DNA of 64,000 nucleotides from Dirofilaria immitis. Taxonomy: Eukaryota; Nematoda; Chromadorea; Rhabditida; Onchocercidae. Where the stretch lies: the NCBI GenBank assembly GCA_024305405.1, contig JAKNDB010000110.1:3038001-3102000 (forward strand), given 5' to 3'. The translations under genes and the position numbers were made by a program. A model generated the notes under the pieces. The model did not search any database. It was not told the origin of the DNA and worked only from the letters and a program-made list of their open reading frames with translations. The first letter of the stretch is position 1. Every line of letters begins with the position of its first letter. Positions 1 through 12,944 of the stretch are shown here, in pieces.

Positions 1-329
1 AGAAATAAAAAAAATTTAGTGCAATTGAGAATATCACAAAAATTAACAAAAATTATGAAGCAGAGATCTAATCTACTAATCGCAGATCAATTCATTAGTA
101 GTTAAATCCTACTGTTAATTCAACAGATTCACTTCCATTGGAATGATGTGATAACACGAAGGAAAACCTCAGTGGACTGCGCTAGTAAGCTGTATGTCTT
201 TTGATAGTTCCATCAGTTGTCTGAAAAGAACTTCATTACATAAATCATTACTATGCTATGAGTTAAATACATCTGGAGGAATTAAAATCAAAGGACATAA
301 AAGAAGTTAATGTCCCAAAAAGTACCACA
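1..329. other. 3' flank of the MTMR9-like gene
   Basis: No independent gene is seen. On the minus strand a CAG acceptor at 273-275 could add a tiny last exon (Cys-Ile-stop, ending at 263) to the MTMR9-like gene in place of the read-through end at 330. The rest is AT-rich and presumably 3' UTR or intergenic. Confidence 0.4.
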
Positions 330-3300
330 TTAACAAAGAGGAGAATAATAAAACCTTCGCAGTATTAGCACTTTTGACTGCAATTCTTTTTCACGTACTT
401 TCCATTGCATTACCGTCTGTTTTATACCATCCATTTGTTTCCAATCTCGAATCCATCGTAAAAATAGACGTTCCCAAAATGCCTGGAAGTTTGAGAATGA
501 TTTAAGCTTTCTGTTAATTACCAAACAGTACATCAGACGAAACAAATGAATACAACGTTACTATGCTTTGTGGAGCAACGCAAGGCCATAACACCGCTGG
601 ATTAGGTTCATACAAAGCGTTCACATAGGTGCGCAATATTTCTGGGTTATTTACGTATGACCAAAGCGACACTGTTCGCGTTTTAACTTCAAATCGTGCT
701 TTTTCTTTCTCACTATTTCCTAAAAAATCATAAATTAAGAAAGTCACACTAGAATTAACAATAGCATAAGAAACTAGCAAAACGAAAAATTACGAGCTGA
801 AAATTAGCTTGTATACTTCATAATAAATTAAAGAATAAATATATTATTATATTAATTCATTTTATATATTTACGTAAATTTAAACTTTGAAGATTACCGA
901 GAAAGGATCCAAATTCGGAAGCATAAGCATGTTCGAATAAAAATATGAGGAATTCTTCGGTAAATTCAAACGAGCACGGGAACTGCTGATACACCTTTAA
1001 ATAACACGTAAATAAAGTAAAGAATCAGTTGAAATCCAAAGCCGTTTAAACACATAATTATAAAAACATCTGAAGTGACCGACCTGCCAAACGCAATCCA
1101 AGAAACAAAGAAACATGGGAGATTCATATGGCCCTGTGATACCACCAGTAGCAAAGGCTGAGTGGGCACACCGATACGAGAAAGGATGTCCAGCGCAAAT
1201 CCATTCTCGCTCAATCAAAGATTCGAAACTGAAAAAGCATTTATTGTAAGCAACCTCTCTCTGCTGCCAAAATAAGATCAAGAGAATTAATATCAGGAGA
1301 CAATTTAACTAACCCCGAATAGTGCGAGAATCAGAATCTAACAGAAGCTGTGCCAGCGACGTTACCAAAAGAGTTGAATCAGTTCCTTCAGCACCATGCA
1401 CCACTACTGGGACTTCTAATAAGCAAATGAATTAAATTGATCAATTTTATTAAGAGCATATCAAAATAGTTTAAAAATTTATTAGAATTAAAAAATCGTC
1501 AACTTATCAAAAACTGCAATAGAATGAATAATAGAAAATAATTCCACCAAACTGGCTCAGAGAAGTATTTTGCTAAAGGCGAAGTTTAACGAAAATGGAA
1601 TTATCTTGAGAATCTAGTATTATTTAGCATGAAAGAAGAGCAGAAACGATATTAAATGACAAAAACGACGTTTTGATTTGAGTTAAAAAGAATTACCGTC
1701 CTGCAGAGTTACATGAATAAATGAATTATCTTGAATTAAATAAACATTTTATTAATTTTTATGATAACATATATCATGAAAATGATTAAACACATAAAGT
1801 AATTAAAAAGTAAGGATAAATACCTGCACTGCCTTCACAATGCACACATTGGGCTACCGTTGCTGCACAAGTTAGCATATCAGAAACAAATTGAAGCCAA
1901 CCACAGGAACCAAGACGAGATATCCAGCGGTCAACACTGACGGTTGTTTCCATACACACTATAATAAAATCACTTGGAAGAATTTTTTTTTCAAATACAT
2001 AAGATAAAGACAAATGAGAAACTTTATTGAAATTTATACCATTTTTTTCCTTCTATATATTATTTTTGTATTTCTCCTACAGCACAACTAAACCTGAATA
2101 ATTAACTACATATAGAATGTGAGAATGTTAAATAGAAAAATCCAGAATATATAAGAACGGTAATAATCCTAAACACCAAGAGTTGATGCGTTACAACAGA
2201 AAGGAATGAGATATGATTTTAAAACAAAACATGATAGAGTGGAGAGCTTGAAAACGGTCATGCAAAACAGCAAAAGGGTAATGCTGAATTTAGGACAGAT
2301 AAATCCGGAAAAATTGCGTACGATATTCTGAAAACATAAAGAACATCACGATGAGAGATCGAACTCACATTCAACTAATTTGGCCAATGCATCATGAACT
2401 TCTTTGATTCGTGGAGTACCACCATATATATATTTCCACTGCGAATAAAACATCTGCGACTCACATCCGCCACCTTAATCAAAAGAAAGTAAGTGCTTCC
2501 AAACTCATAACATACATCGCAAGGACGCTTGATTCCCATTAATTTTAAGTACTTTATCATCTCAAAAATGCGTAAACTATTCTCCTGAAATACAGTGAGA
2601 AAAGATTGTGACAATGTGCAGTAAATTCATACTGACCGACTTCATAACTTGAAAAGCTGTTGCACAGTGCCGCATGTCATTTATATGTATCCTTTTCAGT
2701 GAAATTTTAGAAATATCTATAATCATAACCAACTTATCTGGAAAAAATTTATGAGACTGTGTCACTCACTATTATCTTTGACCAGAACTCATCAGTCAAA
2801 ACAGTAAACATTAAAAATATTGAGAAAAGATGGCAGATATATAGAAAATGAAACATGCCACTAAATATACCTTTATTTTTAGCGCTTTGTGCAAGAGTTT
2901 TCGTACGTGTGTCTACAATAACTCCTTTACTTGTTGAGGACAATAATGAGTTCAGGATCGTTTCATCTTCTTTACATCGTCGATTCGTAGGACCAACTAG
3001 GGGTTGCCCGCAACGGATAAGACAAGACTGAAAGATGTAATTAAAACTTTTAAAAGAAAAGTTGAGTGAAATAAACATGAATAGTAAATAGCATTTTATT
3101 TAAATATAAAAAGAGAAATGTTTAGTACGAAACTAAATGAGTACCACAACAAACCTTCGTTTCTTCATGATAGAAGCTTAATATGGGAAAACGTCCACCA
3201 TCTCGGAAAGTAGCAGATATTCTAAGATAATCATCGCCAATACCTTTCGGTACAATTACCATTTCAGGATATGTACTACACACCTATTTAAAAGAATTAT

Positions 3301-4842
3301 GTTAAAAAAACTCATTCAGCACATTTTTCTAAATATCAGAAAACTACTGGACAATTTGTTGATATAAATTTCCGATTTTTTATTGATGGCGAAAAATACC
3401 AAAATGAAGCTTTTTTGTTATATGAGATTTGCTGAATTCATGCATGTTTTTATTGAAGTTAGTAATCAAGAAATTTTCATTAAAGCTGCCATATACAACA
3501 ACAAGACGTTATATTATAGGAACACTACCATCGACTGCACCTCAATCTTGTCGGGATAGCAGTTCAGTATCAAAACAGTTATTACAAACGTCATCGCTTT
3601 TAACCATACCGATGAGTGATTTAAGCGACGAAAAAAATGTTCTACCCGAAAACCTTTGTTGACAGCACTTATACGCCATCCATCTTTGCATCGTATCATT
3701 AATTTCGCATATTCTTGTTCAGCATCAAAAGCAGTCCACCCATTATCCAGTACAGTAAAGGGGCATCGATAATAAAATGGATAGTCGTGCTGTATGCCTT
3801 CTAAAAAATAATTATCTGTCAACCTTGTAAAATAATAAAAAAAAAACAGTTTCATCAAAATTATAGATATTTAACAGTAATATCTTTCGGAAGTTGTCAA
3901 ACTATTTTTTTAAAGGACTTATCATTACGCACTTATATTGTTATATCGTTAGTATAATAACTGAATGATAATAAATTAATATCAAAAAACAGTAACTGAT
4001 AATAGCAACTAAGAATTAATAATAACAATAAATAACAATAATAATAACAATAATAATAGTAATTATAACTCGCCTAAATTAGACAATTTTTCGATAGAAC
4101 GTGCAACGGCGACACAGTCATCCAAATCATCGATTTCAAAAATACAGACCATGAAGTTCTTGCACTTTAAAATTAGTTTTCCACTACGACTTAAATTATC
4201 TTTAACTATTGGTTCCACGACGACACGATCCACTGCACGATGAAGAAGCTGAAACTACTACCTTTCTCCCATTATTTCCGCGTAATTTTCAGTAACACCA
4301 GCTAGCAGCATTACCAGTTTATCAAATGAAAGTTTCGATCCAAAAAGATTTTTGGACAGTAATCCTATGTACATATGGATCTAAAATGCTACTACAATGA
4401 TATGTCTGAAACCTACATCAAGACGATCTCTAAATTAAGCATTTCAAGTTCCTAGAAGCTTTAATATAAATATGAGCCAAGAATGTAGGAGAAGCAGGAC
4501 CGGAAGTCGATTTCGTTATATAAGTAGGCTATTACTATTCCATGTTAAACGCCATTTGATTGGAAATCTATCAAATGACTCAAACATCATTACTTTTTCA
4601 GTATATATCATTCATAAGCATATGAAATCCACAAATTATTATTCTGTTAGTAGAACAGTTAAAATTACCCAAAGTTCATTGTTATGTTCTTTTCCATTTA
4701 TCGAATTTGTTGAGCTGGATGACGGTGAAAAAATCATATGATGTCCAATGAGAGCTAGTGAGCCTGGCTGTGGTTGCCGAGGACCTTTCCGTAAGAATAC
4801 ATTATCTACACGCGGTCGTTCTATTGCCTCCGACAATTCCAT
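330..4842 (-). CDS. mtm-9: MTMR9-type inactive myotubularin
   Basis: A myotubularin-family pseudophosphatase; MTMR9 relatives have no activity and act as partners of active MTM6/7/8 phosphatases that remove the 3-phosphate of PI3P on endosomes. Exons, 5' to 3': 4842-4669, 4248-4074, 3800-3646, 3283-3155, 3027-2871, 2473-2369, 1958-1824, 1415-1314, 1228-1084, 994-898, 719-562, 482-330, giving about 561 residues against 549 in human MTMR9. The GRAM/PH-like start carries PRVDNVFL, the phosphatase fold CGQPLVGPTNRRCKED, then VHGAEGTDST where active enzymes have the HCxxGxxR loop, so the catalytic Cys and Arg are gone. IEREWICAGHPF and FLCFLDCVWQ follow, and the C-terminus is a Lys/Glu-rich coiled coil. 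The start ATG at 4842 matches the human N-terminus. Intron 2 begins with GC. The exon 8/9 junction lacks one base. The gene faces O-GlcNAcase. Confidence 0.93.
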
Positions 4843-6295
4843 AATCCTGAAATTTTAGTTATTAAGACTTATTCATGACCATATTTCACTTATATTCGCA
4901 GAGGAACAGTGCGCGAATAGACCTGATGATTCTATTGAAATCCTTTCTTTAGATGTATATAAGCTTGCTTCGAAAGATTTATAAGATATTTTTTTAGAGG
5001 TGCAGAAGCCACAAAAAAATATCAATAATTTTTAGAGAACAATATTTGCTTGAATAGCTGTAATAAAATATTCCACTTCTGAATCAAACTTTTACTTAAG
5101 ATGTGCAAAGCGTAAGGCTTCTTGAACATGAGCCCATAAAATCCGCTGTAAGCCGAGATAAAGGCAAAGGCACTATCATCAGAGTACATAAAGAATATTT
5201 TGGCATGGACAGAAAAGTCGAAATGATATAAAAAAATGTAAGCCTCAAATCGTTTCTTAAGGTATCAAAAAAAAACAGAGTAAGATGATCAGTACCGAAC
5301 ATATGGATTGATGGAATCGGATAAAGTTGAGTTAGGTTGGAGCGATAGTTTAAAAATATTTTAAAGAGAAGCGCACAGAGTTATGAGTCGCTCAACGTTA
5401 CTATTTGTGCAGTAATAGCGACAAGGTGATATGGATAGAGGAACAAGAAATACTAGCGGCAGAAATAGGAACAGTATTACAATAGAATGAAAATTAGCTA
5501 AGTAGCTCGAACCACCAACAGAATAACGAAGCTTTGCATCCCATGCAGAATAAAGAAACGCAATACCGATACTTACCGGAAATACACGAAATGGGTTTGG
5601 ACACGGTTCGCTAATTTGGCGTTCGTTAACCATTGTTATTATTGTTCGCTGGTAATTGTGCATATGTAAGTTATGTCTAAGTTTGATTTTTGGTGTTTGG
5701 ATTGTGTGGAAGGGATACTTGACCAGAATCTAAAACGAACGAGAAAGAGAGATAGTAAATAAGATGTAAGGAAGCAACTCGATAAAACACTGGCTCATCT
5801 CTGTTTTTTATACGAAATAAACGGTGAAATATCCCGATTTTAAAGCATGCATTATAGCGTACTAAAATCTCTGACATTAAATTTGGAATCATATTATACC
5901 GTTCTTTAATTAATAGGTCATATTATATCATTCTTCAATTAATAGTCTTAATAGATCTGTTGCACAGTTTCACTCGTCGGAAGAATCACTTAGGGATTGT
6001 ATTGTGGAGTAGAAAATATCTATCAATGCATCCACTTTTTAAACCAGTTCATCGTTACTTTTACACCACTAACTTTAGTCTTGTTGGTATTTTTTTCCTC
6101 GAAGCGGAAATTGCTGGTGTAGTTTGCGATAAAGTGGTGGTACTATATACTTTCGTAAATATTATCCAATATTGAATGTGCTGCACAGTAGAAGCAGTAT
6201 GGTAGTTGTAATAAATAACTTTGTGCTGTAAGAAGAGCTTAAATGTAATAAAGCAGTCAGTTTCAGCATATCGAGGTGTTGATCGGTGAGCTGGA
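4843..6295. promoter_or_regulatory. Shared upstream region, MTMR9-like and OGA
   Basis: About 1.45 kb between the divergent starts of the MTMR9-like gene and O-GlcNAcase. Minus-strand frames of up to 100 codons (5361-5663) resemble no family and have no partner exons. It must hold the promoter of the MTMR9-like gene and probably that of OGA plus its missing first exon. No specific element can be named. Confidence 0.4.
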
Positions 6296-6299
6296 TTGG

Positions 6300-9200
6300 A
6301 TGCTATTCATACCGTATTATGCAGACGCGCTCTAAAACAAAAGCTGAGAAAGAGCGTCGCGCAGCACTGGTTCTTGTGCGGTATCGTTGAAGGTATGAGA
6401 AAAGTTGGAATTTTAGATGTATGCAATACTGCATATTTGTTATTTTACGATATTTTATGTTTGTTAAAGAAGGAAATTTGAAAACAGGATTCTATGGACG
6501 ACCATGGACAGCAGACCAGCGAAGAGATTTATTCGCCAGAATGAAACGTTTAGGAATGAATACTTATATTTACGCACCAAAAGATGATCTGAAACATAGA
6601 GCTGAATGGAGGCAGCTGTACAATTCCGATGAAGTAGGTTAGTGGTTTGTAAATCGAAATATTGCGCACTTTTATTTCTCATAAAGAGACAAAAATTAAG
6701 GATTGGTGTACGCAATTTGTCCATTTACAGAATTATTGCAATCCTTGATCCAAACAGCAAGGATGGAAAATATTACATTTGTATACGCGTTGTCTCCTGG
6801 AATTGATATTATTTACTCAAGTGAAAAAGAAATCAAAGCTCTACATGATAAATCTGAGCAGGTTGGTTTGTATGATTATAGTTACCTATTTTTATAGTGT
6901 GATACGGTAAATTATTAAGATTGACGAAAATAGCGACTTTAAAAGAAATCGGAAAATAGTGTCTTTATATGCTATTGAACCGGTTAGCTTTCTTTTATGT
7001 TGTCCTTTTCTAGGTACGCTGTTTAGGATGTGATGCATTTGCGTTACTGTTCGATGATATTGATATGACATTGAATGATGCCGACAAAAAGCAATTTTCA
7101 TCTATTGTTATGGCCCAGTTAACTGTCGCTAATTCTCTATACGAATTTTTAAAGTGTCCTCATTTCTTTTTTGTCCTACAGGTGACTCAGTGTTAAATTT
7201 TGCTTCACATATCTTAGTCAGTTTTTTAAAATTTTTCTGATTTACCTGTGAGAATACTTTTCGAAGCCACTAATGTTACTTATCTTTGTTGTTTCGAGGC
7301 AGTATGTCTTTTAGAGACGAACTTCTTTTGCAGAGTATTGCGAATCACGAGCGAATCCATCATTGGAAGAATCAGATTACTTAGTTACTTTGGGTAAAAA
7401 ACTAGTTGCTGATATACATATTTTGTGGACAGGTGTGTTTGCGTTTCGTATTGAAAACTATGTTTGAAAATTTGTAATTTTCAAAATTTAAGCAGTCTTT
7501 TTTCAAAAGCTGAAACTTCACCATCATTTTATTTGGGATTTTGATATTATTAGAGAAATTTGCAACAATCTGACCAGAAAATTAAATAAATATATTTAAG
7601 GGCCTCGAGTGGTATCCCGTGAAATTACAATCGAACATATTCGACGTGTTGCTGCTGTGCTACAAAGAAAACCGGTGGTTTGGGATAATTTGCATGCCAA
7701 TGATTACGATCCTAAGAGGGTTTTTCTAGGTCCATTTGCAGGAAGGTATGATATATGTGTTTAAAAAAATTCTTTTGGTTCTATTAGCGCCAAAATTATT
7801 TGCGAGAAATATTGTAGGCCTGTACGATTGAAAGAGGAGATCGCAGGAATTTTGTTAAACCCAAACTGTCGTTATGAGGCTAATTTCTTGCCATTTTATA
7901 CATTAGCGGAATGGAATAGCTGTCATGCAGATGCCGATGTTCTGGAAGGTATCGCCACAGTGCTTATTTTTGATCATTTGGAGATTGTATTGGTAAGGTA
8001 CAGTTTTCTGAAGGACTGAGTTGTGTGTTATTGTTAGCTGACATGTGTAGTTTGAAAATAGTGAAAATTTAGTGTAACTTACATTTTTCCATATATTTCA
8101 TTAAGAAATTCTTTCTATCTGTAGAAGGCTAGAAATTTAAATGAAAATCTCATGCAAAGCATAAGGACCGCGGAAGTCAATAAATCAGAAACCTTGTATT
8201 TTCTTCCTCTTTTATATTGCCTTTTATTCTTTTCAGAAGCGGAATCAGATGCCATATTAGAGGCAGGTGATGTAGTTCCTGTTGCAACACATATTGTTGA
8301 GAATGCTTCACCGAAACGATTATATCATCCACTAAAAGCTCTAGATGAAGGTATTAAAAATGGATTGAATATTTTAACACCGAGTCGTCAACAAATTCTC
8401 ATTCGTAAGTTAATGTTTCCGCTTAAATTTATTACCATATTTTATTTTATAAAACTAGATTTGGAATGTTCGCAATTTCAGATCTGTTCCTGTTGAAATA
8501 GCCGAAGCTGACGAACTGAACGAACTGAAGCCATCAACAAGTAATATTTCTCTGGTTGCTCGAGAATTGAATGGTCCGAGCAACAATGACAATCAGACAG
8601 CACTTGTTTACTTCAATGCTGAGGTAGTTCTAACTACATAATCCTTGACTCTCACTTGAAAAACTGTTTATTTCTAAAAAATGTGAAGATTGAATGTCAC
8701 GAAATAATTGTAGGGACAAATTAACTACATGAGCATTTGTAGATCAGTAAATCTCATCTTCACGAGTGATAAATCGCATATTTTTACAGCCTAAGTTATA
8801 CATCAACTTGTTTTTAGAACAGTTCTGTGGTACAGACAGTAAACTCGATGTGTTCTGAATACAGCGAGCCAATGGATCTGATGTCGGTCACTAAGGTTTC
8901 TTAACATTTTTTGATCTCCTTTAAAAACATGTTTTGATTTCACTTCATGTTTTATAAGTGTTGTTCATCGGTTTCCAGGATGAGACAAAGCCGTTATTGG
9001 AGGCATCCGATCAAAACAAAGGAAATATTCAGGAAATGTTGGAAGTTTCATCGGATATAAGTATGGACAGTAGCGTTCATTCGGATTCAGAAACAAAGTA
9101 TTTCAAACTTTATTTGCTTATTAGACTAGGCATTGTATCGTTTATACGTGGTAGACATATTATATTTACTGATTTTAGAAAATGAAATACATAAAAAATG

Positions 9201-12200
9201 CTACGGAACTATTATAGCATCACTGGAGTAGACCAGGTAGCAATCTTTGTCGATATGTTTTATTTACCGTTTGAGCATGGTCGTCGTGGAATTCAAATGC
9301 TACAGGAATTTTCTTGGCTTCATGAGAACTCATATGTGATGAGGAGAAATAGTGACAGTGATATTGATGACCAGGTTGTTAAATTTTTTTGCTGTTTCAA
9401 TTTTCATTTGTATAAGGCAGTGATGTTGAGGATATTTTATTTCTGCTGTGCCGTAAAGAGAATGTTCAAACTAAGCATGTATAAAAAAAAGACTATGACT
9501 AAAAAGTTTACGTACTGTTTTTATTTGTCAATGTTTCCTTTGGTGATTGAAGTGGATTTATGACACAGCTCTCCAACTATTCGTTCTATATAGTATTCGT
9601 TGAATAATACGATATGTAGTTTGAAATTTAGCTATTGAGATCGTGATATACACTTTTGATTTTTCATTTATTTGTAGAAGGTGCAAGAATTTGTGAGTGA
9701 CGAATGGAAACGGAGATGCGAGGATTTTGTGAAATTGTTACGTGACGTAACGAAACTTTATCAGCATATCACGCAGCTTCCTAATCGTGTCTGTTACCAG
9801 AAATCTGTTACTTTTATTATTTGTCAAGATACATCTCTGGTTTTAATTGCTATATTGCTAATTGAACATTCTTTTGCATAAAAGATATATGTGAAATTCT
9901 AATTAATATTTATGTTTATGAGTTGGAATTTTTAGCAACTTTTACTGAACTAAATTCTGATTTATTCTTCAGATTATTCGTGTAGTTCTCAAATACTGTG
10001 GAATAATAACTATTGTTACGTTAAGATTGCAGGATCTCAATGCACTTCTTGCATCTTTGGTTACCTGTCCAAGAAGCGATATCCATAGATTTGCTTTTTG
10101 GCATGTAGAATCATTTAAAAATGTGGAATTTCATCATTAAAAAATATTTATAAGGTATGGATATGTAAGCATTGCTGTTGCAGAGCGTTGTTCAGGAATT
10201 ATTTCAATATGTTTATGACGCTCAAAGTATGGCTTCTATTCTGGAAGCACTTGTTCTTTGGATGGCCGGCGGGCATTTGAATATCGCACCTACTGGTACG
10301 CCAATATTTTAGTTGTGGTGTTTTCTCATCTAACAATTCTTGTTAAAAATTTCCAGCTATGTAATTATAAATTTTGTAGACTGTGATTGTTTTTGGCGTA
10401 TTGGTATTCCGGATGTTGAACCATGGACCTTGTCTGGCGGTTTTTTGACAGACCTGCAGAAACTTCTTTATTCAAGTGCTAATTTAGCGGATTTATTTTT
10501 ATTGAAAACAGTGCTGCCGCTTTCCTTGAACTGCTACACAGTTAGGCCTTACGCTGATGAAGATGTGGTTTGTTTCTCCCTTCTGTTTTTCTTTTTAAAA
10601 GAGAGCAAGTTTATTGTGGTTATCATGTTTTCTTTTTTATTTTATATTTTTTGTTTTGTTTTATAGGTTTGTAGTTGTTGCAAATATCTAATTTTATCAT
10701 CAAATTTTGTTAATTTATTACGAGGATATTTTTAGATAGAAGAAAAAAATTTTATTCTACAAGGTTGTGACTGACATCTTGAACTCTTCCCTCATCACAA
10801 ACACTTCTATTTTTTTCAGTGTTTTAAATAAGGATAAAATTTGTAACTATTGCGATTCTTGAATACATTTTGTTCCAGAAAAACATCCGATACATCTGGA
10901 AAACTGAACATGAATATGTTCCAAACATGGGTATTCTAGAACAAATCAAAGATGAACGTTTTTTTGACAAGTAAGTTGTTCTCTCAGATCAAGAGATATG
11001 GAAATATGTGTTAAGCTCAGTATGATGTAGTGAAAGGTATCTCGAAGTTTGCTCTTGGTTCAGAATTATATTTAAAAGAAATCAGTATTTTTACGTCAAA
11101 ATTCCTGGACTGCTTTTAAAGCATTTCTAGTCTTTCTCTTCTTACAAGGCTTTTGTTCTTCATTGATTTAATAGGTTTAATATCTGTTCGAATAGCGATT
11201 CTTTATATACATATTTTTTATAGTTTCATAAACTTTTGATGCAAATCTAACTTGACATCCATTTGAAAGATAGCTTTTTCAAGGTATATTGGTGCTTATG
11301 TGAGTTTTGCAACGCCTCGGACTTGCTTCGTTGCAGTTGAAAATGACGCCGTGGGAAGTCCACGACAAATCATTGGAATGATATACGCAGCACTTGATGC
11401 AAAACAGTTTGCTGAAAAGGTTTTCAGAATTATTATAAGGTTCCCTAAGTACGTAGGTTCTTGTTTCAGAATGAAAAATGGAGTGACTGAGGAATTATCG
11501 CTGCAGTAGGTTTGCAGGAATTGATGTTATGTAACTGCAAGCTAAAAACACAATGTCCTTTTAGGTCCGAAGTGAGTATATTCCGAAGATGCGTTCCAAA
11601 TATAAAGTATACACTGAAGCAGAGAAAGAGCAATCTCTGTCTTGCAGTGAAGAAATTGAACATCAGGTAAATCTGAGTAGTCCAAATTTTTTGGTTATGA
11701 TTTTCGCCTATACGTTCTCTTTCTTGAAAAGACTTTTTCAGTCTTTAGATAGTGCGCCAACTTATCTGATCTTCATTCAATTTTATATTACTATTGATAG
11801 TTGGTGGGAGAAATTGCAAATATGAAATGTAACACCTATTTGATTTTTAACTTTTCCTACATATTTTGGTTGTCATTTTATTATGACAAAATTTTTTCAA
11901 GTGGCAGCGTCTATATGAAGATATTACGGAGTGGGGACCACCTAGTCTTTCTGATTATTTCTACGAGCAGTTCCCGAGTCAGGTTGTTATTCATATATTT
12001 AGTTTATGAAATAATAACATTTATTATTAAAGCATGCGTGAGATCCTGTTGGATTATTTCAGAATATCTTGGAAAAACTTTATACAAAATTGTAGATCGA
12101 TGTAAGATGTCATGACTTATCACAAGATGCCGTGGTTTTTCGTAGATTGGTATGCATAACAGCTATCGCCTTATCTTATAATGGTGGGCTTATAGCAAGT

Positions 12201-12944
12201 TCATTTATATATTCGGAAACTCTAGTTTAAAAAGCTTAATAAAAAATGACATATCAAACATTTTTAAAAGCATGAAGAAAGAAATCAGAAGGATGTCCAT
12301 GTCATTTTATGAAATATTTACTTAATCATTCTTAATGTTGGTTATTTTTGTAACTAAGAGACATTAACTAAAACTGATGTTATATTTTTAGCTAAAATGG
12401 ATGTACATTGCTTTCTTTTATAAGAGACAGAAAATAAGCTGCATTCTTCTCCCTTTTATTGGCCTTTCCTTGTTATTCTAGTTCCCATTATATCTAATGG
12501 GACTTTGACAATGTGTCACGTGTCGCTACAATTTTTTTATCTCTCGCTAGTTTTTTTCGTTCATTGTTCTACTTTCAGATTTTCAGAAATTCATTTGTTT
12601 TGTAATCTTCTGTTCAAGTTTCTTATTAGTAAAGAAAATTTTACAGATTCTCTTGTTTGATTCTGTTATAGGATCCTCCGGATTTTTCATGGTGCTGAAT
12701 TCATCGGACAGCGAAAAAATCAACTTATGCTCAAGAATAGGTTTGATTACTTTAAAGGTAAGCCTCTTTTGATTTTCCATTGTTACAGCGCTTTTTTATT
12801 TGAAATGACGATAAAACTGTGTTATCAATATCTTGATCTTCTTTCATGTAATTAATTTTTCCGGTTATTATTTATGGTATTACTTTTGAATTGCAGGAAG
12901 CGGGTGTTGTTGATGATCTGATTTTGATGGGCCATTCTTTGTGA
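6300..12944 (+). CDS. oga-1: O-GlcNAcase (protein O-GlcNAc hydrolase)
   Basis: Removes O-linked N-acetylglucosamine from Ser/Thr of nuclear and cytosolic proteins. Exons: about 6300-6392, 6488-6637, 6731-6861, 7014-7181, 7334-7432, 7601-7745, 7818-7948, 8237-8404, 8482-8623, 8818-8895, 8979-9097, 9218-9374, 9678-9788, 10184-10295, 10380-10567, 10879-10970, 11284-11419, 11565-11666, 11902-11982, 12096-12198, 12672-12757, 12897-12944; about 880 residues. The GH84 domain shows [27 protein letters not shown], the catalytic Asp pair in [15 protein letters not shown] across an intron, and [11 protein letters not shown] stalk region follows ([17 protein letters not shown]), then the acetyltransferase-like C-terminus ending [10 protein letters not shown], which matches human DVVILGRSL. 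No in-frame ATG precedes FLCGIVEG, so the true start is upstream or hidden by an indel. One base is missing in exon 4 and one in exon 8 (A run 8356-8360); with the latter fixed the product matches the family. Confidence 0.92.

Noticed and set aside
2640..2737. Minus-strand exon candidate (AG acceptor, open frame) between MTMR9-like exons 5 and 6
   Set aside because: It has a good acceptor, but a different exon at 2473-2369 matches human MTMR9 residue by residue (GGG...QW...HDALAKLVE), leaving this one inside an intron.
5361..5663. 100-codon minus-strand frame between the MTMR9-like and OGA genes
   Set aside because: No splice partners, no recognisable family, and composition typical of translated AT-rich spacer.
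9181..9217. Apparent frameshift before OGA exon 12
   Set aside because: Using the ATTATAG acceptor at 9217 joins exon 11 to FYLPFEHG in phase, so no missing base is required there.
12063..12095. Early stop for O-GlcNAcase ([14 protein letters not shown])
   Set aside because: The TAG is the end of an intron: splicing at 12095/12096 and two further exons recover the conserved C-terminus ending [10 protein letters not shown].
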